64,000 nt of DNA from Paenibacillus auburnensis. Lineage in GTDB: Bacteria; Bacillota; Bacilli; Paenibacillales; Paenibacillaceae. Location of the stretch: assembly GCF_927798115.1 (NCBI RefSeq), contig NZ_CAKMMG010000011.1:62001-126000 (forward strand). The letters run 5' to 3'. The notes under the pieces were generated by a model. It had not been told where the DNA came from, searched no databases, and saw nothing but the letters and a program-made list of their open reading frames with translations. Position 1 is the first letter of the stretch; each line of letters begins with the position of its first letter. Both the position numbers and the translations under genes were made by a program. This document shows positions 26,100 to 33,775 of the stretch, piece by piece.

Positions 26100-26936
26100 A
26101 TGAACCATTTCGTGCACAGAGTCCGGGCTTTGCTGATCCTCATACTGGTTGCTGCAATAGGTGCAGGTACAGCATTCACGCCCGCCAGGGCTTCCGCCGC
26201 AGGGAACAGAGGAGAGCAGCTGCTCCCGCTGTTTATTAACGACAGTTATGTGCTGTTTCCAGGTAAGCTGGCTCCTTATATCAAGGACAATAAGCTGATG
26301 ATGCCGATCCGGGCGTTCTCCGATGTTATCGGTGCAAAACTGACTTATAATTCCACGGAGAAGAGTTATACCTTTTCTTTTATGGGCCAATCGGTCAGCG
26401 GTCTGAAAGCCGGAGTGATGAACGCCGTATTCGATAACGGGCTTGAAGCGCCGCTTGGTGTAAAGCCGGAGATGAAGGAAGGGACGCTGTTCGTTCCGAT
26501 GAGCTCGGTGCTGGAGACCTCAAAGTCCATCCGCTGGGAGAACATGGGCAATCGGATCAATAAGGTATCGGGGGTCATCGATGGCAGACGTGGGGTAATC
26601 TTGCCGCAGAGTACGCCTGTACAGCTACAGGTTCCTTTTGTCTATACAACAGAGACGTTTAACCAGTTCCATCCGTTATTCCCGGTTCGGTTGAACCAGA
26701 CTGCGGTTACAGGCGGCGGATATAAGCTGCTTCTGGAAACTCTGAATAACGCTCCGTTCATTTTGGGCAAAAATAGTGTAGTATTGGAATTGGTTGCAGT
26801 GGATTTCAAAGGCAGCAGCAAGGCGTTGAAGGGAATAGGGCCAGAAGTCAAGACGGTAACAGCCGGGGCCTCCTCCTTTACCTTTAATGTGCCTACCGAG
26901 GCGGAATATGTTATTTTCCGTTCGCATACGAAGTAA
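26100..26936 (+). CDS. Exported copper-amine-oxidase N-terminal-like (stalk) domain protein
   Basis: 278 residues with a signal peptide (HRVRALLILILVAAIGAG, likely cut near ARASA). Residues about 40-150 form a copper amine oxidase N-terminal-like domain (LMMPIRAFSDVIGAKLTYN, GTLFVPMSSVLETSKSIRW), a cell-surface stalk module in Paenibacillus with no oxidase chemistry of its own. The C-terminal part (about 165-278) is a beta-rich domain I do not recognise. It follows the WG-repeat gene closely. Confidence 0.85.
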   Translation: MNHFVHRVRALLILILVAAIGAGTAFTPARASAAGNRGEQLLPLFINDSYVLFPGKLAPYIKDNKLMMPIRAFSDVIGAKLTYNSTEKSYTFSFMGQSVSGLKAGVMNAVFDNGLEAPLGVKPEMKEGTLFVPMSSVLETSKSIRWENMGNRINKVSGVIDGRRGVILPQSTPVQLQVPFVYTTETFNQFHPLFPVRLNQTAVTGGGYKLLLETLNNAPFILGKNSVVLELVAVDFKGSSKALKGIGPEVKTVTAGASSFTFNVPTEAEYVIFRSHTK

Positions 26937-26976
26937 ATATGCTTCCAAGATTATTAGAGAGCAGGTTCAAACACAG

Positions 26977-28539
26977 ATGACAACAGACGAACAACAACAA
27001 CGCTACCGCTTCAGCGAGGCGCCATTCTGGGAGCTGCAGCGCAGTTATTATGAGCAGCTCGGGATGCAGGCCTGGACCAATGATCAGGTGCCGCAATATA
27101 TTACCAGCAACCCGATGATCGGAACTGCCTATGCGGAGATGATCCTCGGATTTCTGCAGGACCGGACCGCTAAAGCGGAACCGGAGGAGCCGGTGATCAT
27201 CCTGGAGATGGGAGCGGGGGCAGGCCGCCTTGCCTTCCATGTATTGCAGAAGCTAACCGAATTGATTGAATATGCGGGAATAGCCCTGCCTCCGTTCAAA
27301 TATGTCATGAGCGACCTTCCGCTCAAAAATATAACCGGATGGCAGCAGCATCCCGGGCTGGTTCCTTTTGTAGAACAGGGAATCCTTGATTTTGCACAGT
27401 TTGATGCTGTGGCTGATGGAGAGTTGAAGCTTATCGAGAGCGGCACAGTAATCCGGCCCGGCGATCTGAAGCAGCCGCTGCTGGTCATCGCGAATTACTT
27501 CTTTGACAGTATTCAGCAGGAGCTGCTGTATGTAGATGAAGGTAAGATCTTTGATTGCGAAGTGTCCCTGCGCTACCCGGACAATGCCGCTGACCTGACC
27601 ACTTCCCAGGTGCTCAAAGAAATCGTACCGGAATACCATTACAGCCGTGCGGCCGGATATGAAGAGCAGGCTTACCCGTATCATGAGGTAATTTCGCACT
27701 ATCAGCAGAATCTGGAGGATACCCATATTCTGTTTCCGGCTGCGGCACTGGCTTGCATGGAGCGGCTGGACAAGCTGTCCGGGGCAGGGTTTGTACTGTT
27801 GACTGCGGATAAGGGCGATCACCGGCTGGAGAACTGGAAATTCGCCGATCCGCCGAAGCTGATGCACCACGGAAGTATTTCGCTGACCGCCAATTATCAC
27901 GCGATGCAGTACTATTTTGAGCAAAAGGGTGCCTTGTCGCTGTTCACCCCGCATCATTACAAGAACCTGAATGTCGGCTGTATCCTGATGCTGAAGGATC
28001 CGCAGGCCCATGTGCAGACGCGGCTGGCTTACCGGCGGTTTGTCGAGCGCTTCGGACCGGATGACTTCTTCAGCCTGAAGATGTGGGTTGACCAGAACTA
28101 CGATTCGATCGGGCTGCAGGCGCTGTTGGGCTTCTGGCGTCTGGGCGGATACGATGCCGAACTGTTCATCCAGAGTGCAGAGCGGATATCGGCCCTGTTG
28201 CCCGATGCCAATGATGAGGAGCTGATTGATCTTCAGCTGGGCATACAGGTGATGTGGAACGGCTATTATCCGATGCCGCAAAAATATGATCTGGCTCTGG
28301 ACAGCGGACTGGTGCTGTTCGAAATGGACCAGTACAAGGAAGCCCGCTGGTTCCTGGAGCGCTCACTGCAGGAGAGCAATGAGGAACCGGTTGTAACGGT
28401 GCTCTACTGTCTGGCCATTTGCTGCTATGAACTGCAGGATGACGCAGGTGCGCTAGATTACACGCGTCGTGCCCTCGTTCTGGAACCGGAGCATGAGGAA
28501 GCACTGGATCTGCTGGCTGCGCTCAGCGAAGCTGAATAA
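26977..28539 (+). CDS. SAM-dependent methyltransferase with C-terminal TPR
   Basis: 520 residues, cytoplasmic. The N-terminal region has a class I methyltransferase motif I (VIILEMGAGAGRLAFHV, residues about 70-85), acidic motif II (YVMSDLP) and ANYFFDSI, a layout reminiscent of MidA/DUF185-type protein arginine methyltransferases. The last 120 residues look like two TPRs (LVLFEMDQYKEARWFLERSL, ALDYTRRALVLEPEHEEAL). The start ATG 26977 has only a weak AGCAGG site; translation may couple to the gene 40 bases upstream. The substrate is unknown. A terminator follows. Confidence 0.8.
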   Translation: MTTDEQQQRYRFSEAPFWELQRSYYEQLGMQAWTNDQVPQYITSNPMIGTAYAEMILGFLQDRTAKAEPEEPVIILEMGAGAGRLAFHVLQKLTELIEYAGIALPPFKYVMSDLPLKNITGWQQHPGLVPFVEQGILDFAQFDAVADGELKLIESGTVIRPGDLKQPLLVIANYFFDSIQQELLYVDEGKIFDCEVSLRYPDNAADLTTSQVLKEIVPEYHYSRAAGYEEQAYPYHEVISHYQQNLEDTHILFPAAALACMERLDKLSGAGFVLLTADKGDHRLENWKFADPPKLMHHGSISLTANYHAMQYYFEQKGALSLFTPHHYKNLNVGCILMLKDPQAHVQTRLAYRRFVERFGPDDFFSLKMWVDQNYDSIGLQALLGFWRLGGYDAELFIQSAERISALLPDANDEELIDLQLGIQVMWNGYYPMPQKYDLALDSGLVLFEMDQYKEARWFLERSLQESNEEPVVTVLYCLAICCYELQDDAGALDYTRRALVLEPEHEEALDLLAALSEAE

Positions 28540-28587
28540 GGTATTAGATCGATTTAGCGGAATGAATACAAACAGAATCGCAGAGGC

Positions 28588-28621
28588 GGGAGACAGGGAT
28601 AACCCTGGATCCCGTCTTTTT
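28588..28621 (+). terminator. Terminator after the methyltransferase gene
   Basis: Nested stem GGGA/TCCC around CAGGG/CCCTG with loop ATAA, followed by GTC and TTTTT. Confidence 0.8.
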
Positions 28622-28795
28622 GTGCGAAACCTTACTTTTGCCTTTTGGCGGTTCTCTCCAAAAAACATCCAGACGAAACGGCTCACTCTGCGTTGCTGTT
28701 CAACATACAATTAAGAAAGCACAATAGTGATTGCCGGAGCCGGAATGGAGTTAAATGATAATAGGTATGAAAGAAAGAAATGCATGGAAATTACA

Positions 28796-28856
28796 TTTAC
28801 ATTTTTCATTGGGCAGATTATAATGAATACAAAGTAAAAGTTGCATAAGGGAAACT
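28796..28856 (+). promoter_or_regulatory. mntH promoter and probable MntR operator
   Basis: TTTACA (28796-28801), a 17-base spacer and TATAAT (28819-28824) form a strong sigma-A promoter. GTTGCATAAGGGAAACT (28840-28856) sits just past the start site and agrees at 13 of 17 bases with the MntR consensus as I recall it (TTTGCCTTAAGGAAACT), so repression by Mn(II)-MntR is likely. The remainder of this 361-base gap is the upstream terminator and featureless sequence. Confidence 0.7.
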
Positions 28857-28900
28857 TTCATGTAGGTAGACAACATTTTCGGGTCAGAGGAGGGTTTAAC

Positions 28901-30196
28901 ATGATGGAGCAAACAGCGGTGGAGACACCTGCAATTATAAAAACTCATAAAAATAAGACTTCGGCGCAAGCTGTACTAAACGGAGATGTCAGGGGCCTGA
29001 AACGGCTGCTTCCGTTCTTAGGCCCGGCATTTATTGCCTCAGTGGCTTATCTGGATCCCGGGAATTTCGCCACCAATATTACAGCAGGCTCGAAATACGG
29101 CTACCTGCTCCTGTGGGTAATCGCCGCATCGAACTTAATGGCTGTACTGATACAAGCGTTATCCGCCAAGCTGGGGATTGCTACAGGCAAGAATCTGCCA
29201 GAGGTGGCGCGGGAGCGGTTCCCGAAGGGCGCAGCGATTTTTTTATGGATCCAAAGCGAGCTGGTCATTATTGCTACCGATTTAGCGGAGTTTATCGGAG
29301 CCGCACTTGGACTGTATCTGCTGTTCGGCATTCCGATGCTGCCTGCCGCCTTGATAACTGCTGCCGGTTCGTTTGCCATATTAGAGCTGCAGCGGCGCGG
29401 CTACCGGACGCTTGAAGCCGGGATTGCCGCGATGGTGATGGTCGTCGTCCTGGCCTTTGCGTTCCAGGTCATTATGGCGAAGCCGGATGCCGGGGCTGTG
29501 GTTGCCGGGATTTTCACCCCAGGGTTCCAGGGAGTAGACAGCGTGCTGCTGGCAGCAGGTATTCTCGGCGCAACCGTCATGCCGCATGCGATTTATCTCC
29601 ATTCCTCGCTGACGCAGAGCCGTGTGGTCGGAGCTAATGATAAAGAGAAGAAACAGATTTTCAAATGGGAAATGATTGATATTGTGATTGCCATGGTGAT
29701 TGCCGGTGCAGTAAATATGGCGATGGTGATTGTAGCTGCTGCTTTATTTTTCAAAAACGGGCTGGTGGTTGAAGATCTGGATGTCGCCTTCGAACAGTTC
29801 CGCCAGCTAGCCGGACCGGTTACCGCAATCTCGTTTGGCCTCGGCCTCCTGATTGCCGGACTGTCGAGCTCATCCGTGGGGACGATGGCCGGGGATGTGG
29901 TCATGCAGGGCTTCATTAATAAAAGAATCAATCTGTATCTGCGGCGGGCAATAACCATCCTTCCTCCGCTGGCGATTATCGGGTTCGGCATCAATGCAAC
30001 AAGCGCTCTGGTTATGAGTCAGGTTATTCTGTCCTTCGGGATTGCCTTTGCCTTAATTCCGCTTGTGATCTTCACCAGCAACCGCCAGATTATGCAGGGG
30101 CTGGTCAACCACAAGATAACCACTATACTCGGCTGGATCATCTCGGCGCTGGTGGTGTCACTGAACCTGTTCCTGATTGTGGAAATGTTCATCTAA
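28901..30196 (+). CDS. mntH: NRAMP-family Mn2+/H+ symporter MntH
   Basis: A 431-residue membrane protein with 11-12 hydrophobic segments. The NRAMP metal-site motif DPGN is at residues 52-55 (LDPGNFATNITAG) and the second, MPHAIYLHSSL, at 227-237. It imports Mn2+ (and Fe2+, Cd2+) with protons. ATG 28901 has GGAGG at 7-base spacing. It is a single gene with strong promoter, MntR-like site and terminator. The neighbouring genes are unrelated. Confidence 0.93.
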   Translation: MMEQTAVETPAIIKTHKNKTSAQAVLNGDVRGLKRLLPFLGPAFIASVAYLDPGNFATNITAGSKYGYLLLWVIAASNLMAVLIQALSAKLGIATGKNLPEVARERFPKGAAIFLWIQSELVIIATDLAEFIGAALGLYLLFGIPMLPAALITAAGSFAILELQRRGYRTLEAGIAAMVMVVVLAFAFQVIMAKPDAGAVVAGIFTPGFQGVDSVLLAAGILGATVMPHAIYLHSSLTQSRVVGANDKEKKQIFKWEMIDIVIAMVIAGAVNMAMVIVAAALFFKNGLVVEDLDVAFEQFRQLAGPVTAISFGLGLLIAGLSSSSVGTMAGDVVMQGFINKRINLYLRRAITILPPLAIIGFGINATSALVMSQVILSFGIAFALIPLVIFTSNRQIMQGLVNHKITTILGWIISALVVSLNLFLIVEMFI

Positions 30197-30239
30197 GGAT
30201 GGGGTGGACTATTTCCACTTAGCAGGAGAGCCGCAACAA

Positions 30240-30288
30240 AAAAAGAACCTTCAATCCCGCTTCCCGCCGGGTTTGAAGGTTCTTTTTA
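30240..30288. terminator. Bidirectional terminator between mntH and the ABC operon
   Basis: AAAAGAACCTTCAA pairs with TTGAAGGTTCTTTTT around an 18-base loop; T and A tracts serve both directions. Confidence 0.85.
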
Positions 30289-30302
30289 TATACTCAGCTG
30301 AA

Positions 30303-31610
30303 CTATTGCTTCACGATATCCTGTACGGCTTTATCCAGCTTCTCAAGCAGCTGATCGCGGTCAACCTGTCCGCCCAGGTATTCCTGCATAGCAGCACCGA
30401 AGCCTTGGGTTACACCGTCAGGGAACATATCCCAGTTCCAGCCGAGAGCTTTGTCGGATTTCTCTTGTACAGCTACAGCAACCTGGCCGATGTCAGCAGC
30501 GTCTGCGGTGATGTCCGTTTCAGCCGGGATAAACTTGAATTCCTGAGTGATATATTTCTTGCCGGTTTCCGAAGTTACCAGCCAGTTCAGGAACGCTTTG
30601 GCTTCTTCCGGATGCGCGGATTTGCTGTTCACAATATAGTTGTTCGGCACACCGACGAGAATCGTACCTTCTTCATCGCTGATTGGCAGCGGGAGGAGGC
30701 CCAGGTTCAGCGCAGGATCAATTTTATCGATATCGCCTTGCGTCCAGTTGCCCTGCATCATCATTGCCGCTTTGCCGGAGGCGAATTCTGCAACCTGTGT
30801 AGCATAGTCGGTTGTCATTTTGTTGTCCTGGGCATTATCGAAGATCACGTCAACCAGATCCAGCCATTGCTCGAATACGGCATTGCCTTTAATAGTCGCG
30901 GTTCCTGCCTTGACATCCTCGATGAATTTCTTCGGATCAGGCTGGTGGGCCAGACCTACGTTAACCAGGTGAATCCCCATCGACCACCACTCATTGGTAG
31001 CTTCAAAAGGAGTGATGCCGGCGGCTTTGAGCTTGGCAGCAGCATCTTTCAGCTGGGACAGGGTTTTAGGCTCTTCGGTAATTCCGGCTTTGGCAAACAG
31101 GTCCTTGTTATAAATAAGACCGTATCCTTCAACGTTCATCGGCATGCCATACAGCTTACCGTCTACTGTGGCCGGAGTTTTGGAGGTTGGAATCAGATTA
31201 GCCGCCCAAGGCTGGTCGGACAAATCCGTAGCACGGTCCATATAAGGGACCAGGGCTGTATAGCCGCCGTTGTTGAAAATTTCCGGTTCAGAGCCGGAAG
31301 CAATTTCTGCCTTCAGCAAAGCACCGTAGTCTTCACCGCCGCCATGCGTTTCCACTTCTACCTTGACGCCGGTTTCCTTCTCATATTCTTCGGCCAGCGC
31401 ATTCAGCTGTTCAGCGATTTCGACCTTGAACTGGAACATTTTAATCGTTACATCTTTAGCAGGAGCTGCTGTTGCTTCAGCCGCCGCTGACTCTTTTGGC
31501 GCGTTCGTGGCAGCTTCATTGCTCCCGGAATTATTATTGCCGCCGTTGCCGCAGCCTGCGATCATCATGGTGCAAGCGGTTGCGATAAGGAATGCGGATT
31601 TTCTTTTCAT
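30303..31610 (-). CDS. Sugar ABC transporter substrate-binding lipoprotein
   Basis: A 435-residue extracellular solute-binding protein, family 1 (MsmE/UgpB type). The start ATG 31610 has GGGAGG; signal peptide and lipobox MIAGC (Cys20) are clear, followed by an Asn/Gly/Ser/Ala linker. The mature part shows ALAEEYEKETGVKVEVET, the YNKDLFAKAGI motif and AAMMMQGNWTQGDI, typical for oligosaccharide binders. It is the third gene of the set, 108 bases after the second permease, and has its own regulated promoter, so it can be made in excess. No linked ATPase gene; a shared MsmX-like ATPase elsewhere is expected. Confidence 0.93.
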   Translation of the reverse strand: MKRKSAFLIATACTMMIAGCGNGGNNNSGSNEAATNAPKESAAAEATAAPAKDVTIKMFQFKVEIAEQLNALAEEYEKETGVKVEVETHGGGEDYGALLKAEIASGSEPEIFNNGGYTALVPYMDRATDLSDQPWAANLIPTSKTPATVDGKLYGMPMNVEGYGLIYNKDLFAKAGITEEPKTLSQLKDAAAKLKAAGITPFEATNEWWSMGIHLVNVGLAHQPDPKKFIEDVKAGTATIKGNAVFEQWLDLVDVIFDNAQDNKMTTDYATQVAEFASGKAAMMMQGNWTQGDIDKIDPALNLGLLPLPISDEEGTILVGVPNNYIVNSKSAHPEEAKAFLNWLVTSETGKKYITQEFKFIPAETDITADAADIGQVAVAVQEKSDKALGWNWDMFPDGVTQGFGAAMQEYLGGQVDRDQLLEKLDKAVQDIVKQ

Positions 31611-31648
31611 AGAATAACCTCCCTGGTCTCTGGTTCCTACAACTAGAT

Positions 31649-31712
31649 CGTATAGCATCTGAGAATCGACTTACACTTAATATTTTGCTCGAAAAAGTGG
31701 ATATTGTTGCAG
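31649..31712 (-). promoter_or_regulatory. Promoter and activator box of the binding-protein gene
   Basis: On the minus strand CTGCAA-N4-ATCCACTTTT (box 31687-31712) lies 32 bases before a TATACG -10 (31649-31654). The same box precedes the first permease gene at the same distance. Confidence 0.65.
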
Positions 31713-31718
31713 AACATG

Positions 31719-32555
31719 TTATCCCTTGACGGAGCCGGCAGTCACACCTTCCACAATATAACGCTGCAGCGACAGGAAGAACAGCAGAATGGGCAGGATT
31801 GCCATGACCAGTCCGGCCAGCGCGAGGTCCCATTTCTTGGTGTACTGACCGAAGAACTTTGTAACGGCCACCGGCAGAGTAGTCAAATCCTTATTGCCCC
31901 CGATAACCAGCACCGGCAGCAGATAGTCGTTCCAGATCCACAGGGTGTTCAGAATGATGACTGTAACAATGATCGGCAGCAGGAGCGGGAAAACAATCCG
32001 GAAGAACACACCATACGGGTTCGAGCCGTCCACCCGGGCCGCTTCCTCCAGCTCATAAGGCACACTCTTAATGAAGCCGTGGAATAGGAAGACTGACAGC
32101 GGCATACCGAAGCCGAGATAGCAGGCCACAATGCCATACAGTTCACCGCGCAGCTCCAGAATACTGGTAACACGCACTAATTGCAGCATCAGGGACTGGA
32201 AGGGAATGATCATCGCCGACACCAGCAGCAGGAACACAAAGCTGTTGAAGCGCGACGGTCTTCTGACAATCTGGTACGCAGCCATGGAGCTGAACAGTAC
32301 GATAAAGATAACGCTCAGTATCGTAATCGATAAAGAATTCCAGAACGCCTGCGGAAAATTGATCGCATCCCAGACCTTGGAGTAATTATCCCAATGAAAG
32401 ATTGCCGGGATGGAAGCAGCATCGAGCAGAATTTCCTTGAGGCTTTTCACAGAGTTGCTCAGCACCAGATAGAACGGTGACAGGAAGACGAGCGCCAAAA
32501 GGATGGCGAGTATCTCCAGAATGAAATTTTTCGGGCGGTATCTGCTGGTATCCAT
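31719..32555 (-). CDS. Carbohydrate ABC transporter permease (MsmG/LacG type)
   Basis: A 278-residue inner permease subunit with six predicted membrane helices. The EAA loop that contacts the ATPase is YELEEAARVDGSNPYGVFFRIVFP (residues about 170-193). It ends with the usual RYIVEGVTAGSVKG tail. AGAGGTG precedes ATG 32555, and the start overlaps the stop of the upstream permease by one base (TAATG), which implies coupling. The substrate is probably an oligosaccharide (inference). Confidence 0.93.
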   Translation of the reverse strand: MDTSRYRPKNFILEILAILLALVFLSPFYLVLSNSVKSLKEILLDAASIPAIFHWDNYSKVWDAINFPQAFWNSLSITILSVIFIVLFSSMAAYQIVRRPSRFNSFVFLLLVSAMIIPFQSLMLQLVRVTSILELRGELYGIVACYLGFGMPLSVFLFHGFIKSVPYELEEAARVDGSNPYGVFFRIVFPLLLPIIVTVIILNTLWIWNDYLLPVLVIGGNKDLTTLPVAVTKFFGQYTKKWDLALAGLVMAILPILLFFLSLQRYIVEGVTAGSVKG

Positions 32556-33445
32556 TATGCTGACACCTCTTTCCGTTTAGTAATCCATACCTGGGTGACC
32601 GTAATCAGCGAGACAGCGACGAAGAACAGCAGTGCCTTGGCGGTGCCAAGTCCGTAACGGTTGTTAATCAGCGCTTCCGCATAGATGTTATAGGCCAGCG
32701 ACTGGGTGGAGGTTCCCGGTCCGCCTTTGGTCAGCGACAGGTTGAGGTCGAACATTTTGAAGGCATTAGAGGTGGTCAGGAACAGGCAGATGGTGATAGC
32801 CGGCATGATCAATGGGACATAGACGCTCCGGAACAGCTGCGGGGCGCGGGCGCCGTCGATCTTGGCCGCTTCGATCAGATCCTTCGGAATGCCGGCCAGC
32901 GCAGCGATATAGATAACCATCATGTAGCCGGCTGTCTGCCAGACGAACACGATAACGAGTCCCCAGAATCCGGTGCCCGGTGTACCCAGCCATGGCAGCT
33001 GGAAGAACGAAATACCGGTGATCTCTCCGATGGTGGCGAAGCCTTTGGTGAAAATAAACTGCCAGATATACCCGAGCAAAATACCGCCGATCACGTTAGG
33101 CATGAAGAAGATCGTCCGCAGCACCTTTTTGGTCTTCAGTGTAGTCATCAGCAGGAAGGCCAGCAGCAGCGCCAGTGCATTGGCGGCAACTACGGACACC
33201 ACCGTGAAGCGCAGGGTGAAGAGCAGGGACTCCCAGAACTTATCATCATTCAGAAAAATCCGTTTCCAGTTGGCCGCACCGGTCCAGACCGCTTTGTCCA
33301 GATCCAGCCCGTTCCAGTCTGTGGAGGAATAGTAGAAGCCGAGAAAAAATGGCGTGACCACAATGGTCAGGAAAAAGAGCAGGCAGGGTCCGAGGAACAC
33401 AATTTGCTGGTCCCAGCCCCGTTTAAGCTGCAGAGCTTTTCTCAT
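32555..33445 (-). CDS. Sugar ABC transporter permease (MsmF/LacF type)
   Basis: A 296-residue permease with six membrane helices and an EAA loop, PKDLIEAAKIDGARAPQLFR (residues about 190-209). It is the first gene of the transporter set; AAGGAG is 7 bases before ATG 33445. It pairs with the downstream permease as a heterodimer. The promoter carries the same CTGCAA-N4-ATCCACTTTT box as the binding-protein gene. A sensor kinase gene lies divergently 330 bases away. Confidence 0.93.
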   Translation of the reverse strand: MRKALQLKRGWDQQIVFLGPCLLFFLTIVVTPFFLGFYYSSTDWNGLDLDKAVWTGAANWKRIFLNDDKFWESLLFTLRFTVVSVVAANALALLLAFLLMTTLKTKKVLRTIFFMPNVIGGILLGYIWQFIFTKGFATIGEITGISFFQLPWLGTPGTGFWGLVIVFVWQTAGYMMVIYIAALAGIPKDLIEAAKIDGARAPQLFRSVYVPLIMPAITICLFLTTSNAFKMFDLNLSLTKGGPGTSTQSLAYNIYAEALINNRYGLGTAKALLFFVAVSLITVTQVWITKRKEVSA

Positions 33446-33488
33446 ATGGAATCTCCTTTGTCTAGTTATTCTACAGGTTCATGGCTTC

Positions 33489-33554
33489 ATTATAGAAAGC
33501 CCCGCGTTTCTCCAACACTCAATTTGATGATCATAAAAGTGGATTATATTGCAG
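33489..33554 (-). promoter_or_regulatory. Promoter and activator box of the permease operon
   Basis: Minus strand: CTGCAA-N4-ATCCACTTTT (box 33529-33554), then 34 bases, then TATAAT (33489-33494). No good -35 is present, as expected for an activator-dependent promoter; the response regulator at 35860 is the probable activator. Confidence 0.65.
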
Positions 33555-33670
33555 CGGACAAATTTTGCAGCGTCAAAAATTCACAGTAGCGCCCCGCACG
33601 AAACTCGGTGTATGCTGTCGTTGCGAGATTGTGTCAACTATATGGAAGCGTTCGTAAAAGATTATTATAC

Positions 33671-33760
33671 GAAGCGGATGTTCCGCAAAACTTAAGCGTA
33701 TGCTTCCGAAGCGAGTTTTGCTGCAAAGATATTTCATGAAGCGGATGTTCCGCAAAACTT
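33671..33760 (+). repeat. Direct repeats in the leader of the sensor kinase gene
   Basis: Two identical 23-base copies (33671-33693 and 33738-33760): GAAGCGGATGTTCCGC then AAAACTT. Each contains the small hairpin GCGGA/TCCGC. A looser copy, GAAGCGAGTTTTGCTGC, lies between them. The second copy ends just before the ribosome site AGGAGGGG. This fills most of the 330-base gap with the promoter region described above. Confidence 0.75.
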
Positions 33761-33775
33761 TTAGGAGGGGCCGTT

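Noticed and set aside
27253..28281. 342-codon minus-strand frame opposite the methyltransferase gene
   Set aside because: No ribosome site or recognisable domain; antisense shadow of a GC-rich coding frame.
30177..31490. 437-codon plus-strand frame opposite the sugar-binding lipoprotein gene
   Set aside because: Composition is that of an antisense shadow; the minus-strand gene has a signal peptide, lipobox and ribosome site.
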